From Anaerolineae bacterium (GTDB taxonomy: Bacteria > Chloroflexota > Anaerolineae > 4572-78 > NAK82): DNA of 9,060 nucleotides. Shown one piece after another: positions 7,126-9,060 of the stretch (positions within the stretch are counted from its first letter, which is position 1; each line of letters starts with the position of its first letter). A program made the translations under genes and the position numbers. The stretch is from contig JAUVPY010000067.1 of assembly GCA_030598425.1 (NCBI GenBank), positions 1 through 9,060 on the forward strand, given 5' to 3'. The notes under the pieces were generated by a model. It was not told the origin of the DNA. It was given only the letters and a program-made list of their open reading frames with translations, and did not search any database.

Positions 7126-8199
7126 TTACCACTGGGGTTCAAATTGGTCTACGTTCTCCTGTGTGATGATCGGGCCATCGGGCGGAAGCGGCGGCTTCTG
7201 CTCGTCGTTCTTGACAGACCGCGGCACTTCTTCGCCACGGACCGCCTTGATCGCTATCTCGCCGGCGAGCTGACCCATTGTGTAGGGTATGTCGGCGTAG
7301 TTAGCCCAGAAGCGTCCCTCTTTCATCGCTTCATAACCACGCTCGCCGGTCCCGTTGCCGAGCAGAAGAATCTGGCCTTCGAGCCCGGCATCAGCGACAG
7401 CCTGCTCGGCGCCCAGCATCATCTGGTCGCCAGAGGTGGCGAAGACATCAATATCTGGGCTGGCTTGAAGCATGTTCTGCGAGACTTCATAGCCCGTGTC
7501 CTGCAGGTAGAAAGCTTCCTGGTTGGCCACGATTTCGATATCCGGATGATCCTGGAGCACTGTTTCGACGGCTTCGACCCGGTCTTGATCAATGGTTAAC
7601 GCTTGCACACCATTCAGGTATCCAACCTTGCACGGTTTCTCTTCCACGGTGTCGCAGGCGCGGACGATCATCTCGCCCAGGAAGGTGCCGTGATCAATGC
7701 CTGTACGGCCGATATACGACTCGATACCACAGCAGGGCTCATACGTCCGGGCGTCTGGCCCGATGACGACGTCTGCGGCAACCACCTTGATGCCCGCCTC
7801 GATGGCGTCTTCCACGTCCGGCACAACGGCGTTCCCATCCACCGCATAGATGACGAAGACGTCAAAGTTTCCTGAGACAATCGCGTCCTGGATCTGGTTC
7901 GATTGCGAGGTGGCATCAAAGGGTGGGTCAGCGCCAAAGACCTCGACTGTGCCACCCAGCTTCGCCGCCGAATCGGCCACACCATCGCCCACGGCCTTGG
8001 TGTAGGTGTTGCCGAGTACCGGGTGGAAAACGGCGATGCGGACCGGTTCAGCTTCAGCCATCTCCTCGGAAGGGGGCTCCTCAGCAGACGGCTCCTCGGC
8101 AGCCGGGGGGGCTGGGGTGGGTACCGCACACGCCGAGAGGGCCAAACTGAAAACGACCAGACTAACCAGCAGCAGCCACCACTTGTTGGATTTAAACAT
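7126..8199 (-). CDS. Periplasmic-binding-protein-like substrate-binding lipoprotein (RbsB family)
   Basis: A 357-residue exported lipoprotein that captures the substrate for the ABC importer. A positively charged start (MFKSNK) and hydrophobic helix lead to the lipobox LSAC with C24 as lipid-anchored residue. An Ala/Pro/Glu-rich tether follows (about 25-52), then the two-lobed binding domain from VRIAVFHPVLGN (53-64). The Peripla_BP_4 pattern is seen in SYIGRTG (161-167), YLNG (194-197), SGDQMMLGA (256-264) and LGNGTGERG (280-288). By eye, residues that hold sugar in ribose-binding protein are altered: the Asp-Arg pair is replaced near AADVVIG (141-147) and the Asp of GFDGT by Asn in GNGT. 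The mature domain has four cysteines (156, 157, 182, 190). The ATG at 8199 has AAGGAGG 9 bases upstream. First gene of the proposed operon. The ligand is unknown and may not be a sugar. Confidence 0.95.
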   Translation of the reverse strand: MFKSNKWWLLLVSLVVFSLALSACAVPTPAPPAAEEPSAEEPPSEEMAEAEPVRIAVFHPVLGNTYTKAVGDGVADSAAKLGGTVEVFGADPPFDATSQSNQIQDAIVSGNFDVFVIYAVDGNAVVPDVEDAIEAGIKVVAADVVIGPDARTYEPCCGIESYIGRTGIDHGTFLGEMIVRACDTVEEKPCKVGYLNGVQALTIDQDRVEAVETVLQDHPDIEIVANQEAFYLQDTGYEVSQNMLQASPDIDVFATSGDQMMLGAEQAVADAGLEGQILLLGNGTGERGYEAMKEGRFWANYADIPYTMGQLAGEIAIKAVRGEEVPRSVKNDEQKPPLPPDGPIITQENVDQFEPQW

Positions 8200-8385
8200 T
8201 GGTTCTCTCCTCCTTACTCACTACAGCTTACTGGTCGGATAACCGCCTGTCGTCCTTGAGGCTGCCTATGCCTGGTCACTTGCTACGGAGCTGGGAATAC
8301 GACAGGTTGTGGTTCTGTTTTTTTAAGGCGGCCTCACCTCCTCTCTCAAATCCACCGGCGCCGACTACGTCTCGGTTGCGACAAT

Positions 8386-8411
8386 CACACGCATCTGCCT
8401 CACCGCGTGCG
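8386..8411 (-). repeat. Leader stem-loop 2 (inverted repeat)
   Basis: In minus-strand RNA CGCACGC (8411-8405) pairs with GCGTGTG (8392-8386) for seven base pairs including one G-U, with loop GGTGAGGCAGAT. The plus-strand version would carry an A-C mismatch, so the structure favours the operon direction. No T-run follows, so it is not a terminator. Confidence 0.45.
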
Positions 8412-8418
8412 CTGTTGT

Positions 8419-8445
8419 GTGGAGACACGGTAACCCGTGCTCCAC
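8419..8445 (-). repeat. Leader stem-loop 1 (strong inverted repeat)
   Basis: Minus-strand GTGGAGCACGG (8445-8435) pairs with CCGTG and CTCCAC (8430-8426 and 8424-8419), giving 11 base pairs with a single bulged base at 8425 and a GTTA loop. No T-run follows on either strand, so it is unlikely to be an intrinsic terminator. It lies seven bases upstream of stem-loop 2 in the transcript. Confidence 0.6.
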
Positions 8446-8604
8446 CTCGACTATGTTTCCGAATAGACCGCGCACTCTACCGGTTGGCGTTAGCCACGGC
8501 GTGATGGAGTCAAGGTGCGAGTGTGTTTCAGCGTTGGTACAAACAAAGCAAATACAGGCGCAGTTGAGGCAAATCCAAAAGCGTGGGAATCAGAAACAAA
8601 AGTC

Positions 8605-8633
8605 AGTATACTGCATATTCGGTGCCCAGTCAA
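8605..8633 (-). promoter_or_regulatory. Sigma70-like promoter of the transporter-hyu operon
   Basis: On the minus strand TTGACT (8633-8628) and TATACT (8610-8605) are 17 bases apart, each five of six to consensus. It is the best promoter match I find upstream of the binding-protein gene and faces the operon. The -10 lies inside the perfect ten-base palindrome CAGTATACTG (8604-8613), which could be an operator half-structure or coincidence. Because the palindrome places TATACT on both strands I checked the plus strand too; no -35 is present there. Confidence 0.6.
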
Positions 8634-8745
8634 CTGTCTGCTGAAAGGGCTCTGAAAAGGGGCTGCGTACATCTGGAGAATGCTGTCGCAGAAGCCGAAG
8701 TCGAAGATCCCGCCGGTGATTGTCCGATAAGCCGAGGTGTACGCC
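8634..8745. other. Gene-free spacer between aminotransferase and operon promoter
   Basis: This stretch contains no supported gene and no clear intrinsic terminator for the upstream aminotransferase. The only structures seen are the near-palindrome GAGGTGTACGCCTC (8734-8747), which overlaps the aminotransferase stop codon, and a short run of GAAGNC-like hexamers (about 8692-8707) that looks like chance. Confidence 0.5.
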
Positions 8746-9060
8746 TCAGTAGCCAAACTCTTTCTCTACCTCATAGATCGACTCTTCGATGATGTCCATG
8801 GCCTTGAGCGCCACCTCCTCCTGCATGATCATGGGCGGCGACATGCGCAGGATGTGCCAGGCCGGTATCCAGGCCACTCCCTTGCCAAAGGCCTTTTGAT
8901 AGACCTGGCGGCCTGCCTCTTCAAAGGGTTCCCTGGTCTCTTTGTCCTTGACCAATTCCATGCCGAGAAGACAGCCTTCACCGCGAACCTCGCCGATGAT
9001 CGGATGCCGACCTTCCATCTCGCGCATGCGGTCCATCAGGACGTCACCCAGATGGGTCGC
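8746..9060 (-). CDS. Class III aminotransferase, C-terminal part (cut by window edge)
   Basis: The last 104 residues of a PLP-dependent aminotransferase of the 4-aminobutyrate/omega-amino-acid type; the rest lies beyond 9060. The C-terminal small domain is recognisable: HPIIGEVRGEGCLLGMELVK, then ETREPF, then an LRMSPPMIMQEEVALKAMDIIEESI stretch matching the family's LR.SPPL....EE.D.AL pattern. The frame is open to the window edge through LGDVLMDRM. The catalytic lysine and cofactor site are upstream and not visible, so donor and acceptor cannot be inferred. It is on the same strand as the operon but separated by 546 bases with an internal promoter, so it is probably transcribed separately. 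A shared pathway with the hyu genes (transamination of an amine or amino acid product or precursor) is plausible but unproven. Confidence 0.9.
   Translation of the reverse strand, partial: ATHLGDVLMDRMREMEGRHPIIGEVRGEGCLLGMELVKDKETREPFEEAGRQVYQKAFGKGVAWIPAWHILRMSPPMIMQEEVALKAMDIIEESIYEVEKEFGY

Larger units (their letters stand above)
8200..8598 (-). promoter_or_regulatory. Long, structured 5' leader of the transporter-hyu operon
   Basis: About 400 nt lie between the predicted transcription start (near 8598) and the first ATG (8199). I find no convincing gene here in any frame. On the minus strand it contains a small hairpin TGGC-TAAC-GCCA (8496-8485), a strong hairpin (8445-8419), a second stem CGCACGC/GCGTGTG with a 12-base loop (8411-8386), an orphan ribosome-binding-like AGGAGGTG (8342-8335), and a run of seven A (8324-8318). 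It ends in the true ribosome binding site AAGGAGG (8215-8209). The leader does not fit a riboswitch class I can recognise. Regulatory function is inference. Confidence 0.4.

Noticed and set aside
8302..8324. Run of seven T on the plus strand as a terminator
   Set aside because: The preceding inverted repeat is only four base pairs (ACAG/CTGT) with a nine-base loop, and no plus-strand gene needs terminating there.
8199..8504. Plus-strand open frame over the leader
   Set aside because: No ribosome binding site or family signature, and it is antisense to the structured leader.
8200..8598. Leader as a known riboswitch (T-box, cobalamin, guanidine)
   Set aside because: I looked for their conserved core motifs and did not find them; a covariance-model search would be decisive.
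8490..8756. Minus-strand open frame of 88 codons in the intergenic gap
   Set aside because: It overlaps the aminotransferase end and covers the promoter; composition looks random and no ribosome binding site was seen.

Overview
The window holds a compact, single-strand gene cluster. Every supportable gene lies on the minus strand, so the cluster reads from high to low coordinates. The GC-rich bacterial sequence, the ribose-type ABC importer, and above all the lipoprotein whose lipobox cysteine is followed by a Pro/Ala/Glu-rich tether suggest a Chloroflexota-like bacterium (Anaerolineae or relatives). That taxonomic guess is inference only; no rRNA or marker gene is present. I see no mobile element, CRISPR array, tRNA or rRNA.

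Layout in transcription order. (1) 9060-8746: the C-terminal end of a class III (PLP-dependent) aminotransferase, cut by the window edge. (2) 8745-8200: a gene-free gap of 546 bases with a good sigma70-like promoter (TTGACT, 17-base spacer, TATACT, at 8633-8605), followed by a leader of about 400 nt containing several stem-loops. (3) 8199-4568: a complete ribose-family ABC importer made of a substrate-binding lipoprotein, a double ATPase and a permease. (4) 4507-260: a HyuA-type ATP-binding subunit, a HyuB-type catalytic subunit and a small DUF3830 cyclophilin-fold protein. (5) 190-161: a strong intrinsic terminator. (6) 133-1: a second sigma70-like promoter and perhaps the beginning of the next gene.

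The six complete genes between the promoter at 8605-8633 and the terminator at 161-190 have gaps of 4, 28, 60, 11 and 4 bases, so they are most likely one operon. The simplest reading is an uptake-and-attack module: the importer captures a small molecule outside the cell and HyuA/HyuB act on it in the cytoplasm with ATP. That family performs hydantoin or oxoproline ring opening, or carboxylation of acetone and acetophenone. The substrate is not known. The binding protein appears to lack two of the sugar-contacting residues of ribose-binding protein, so a sugar is doubtful. The most interesting element is the DUF3830 protein, which sits where the third small subunit sits in acetone-carboxylase-type operons but belongs to an unrelated and uncharacterised family.
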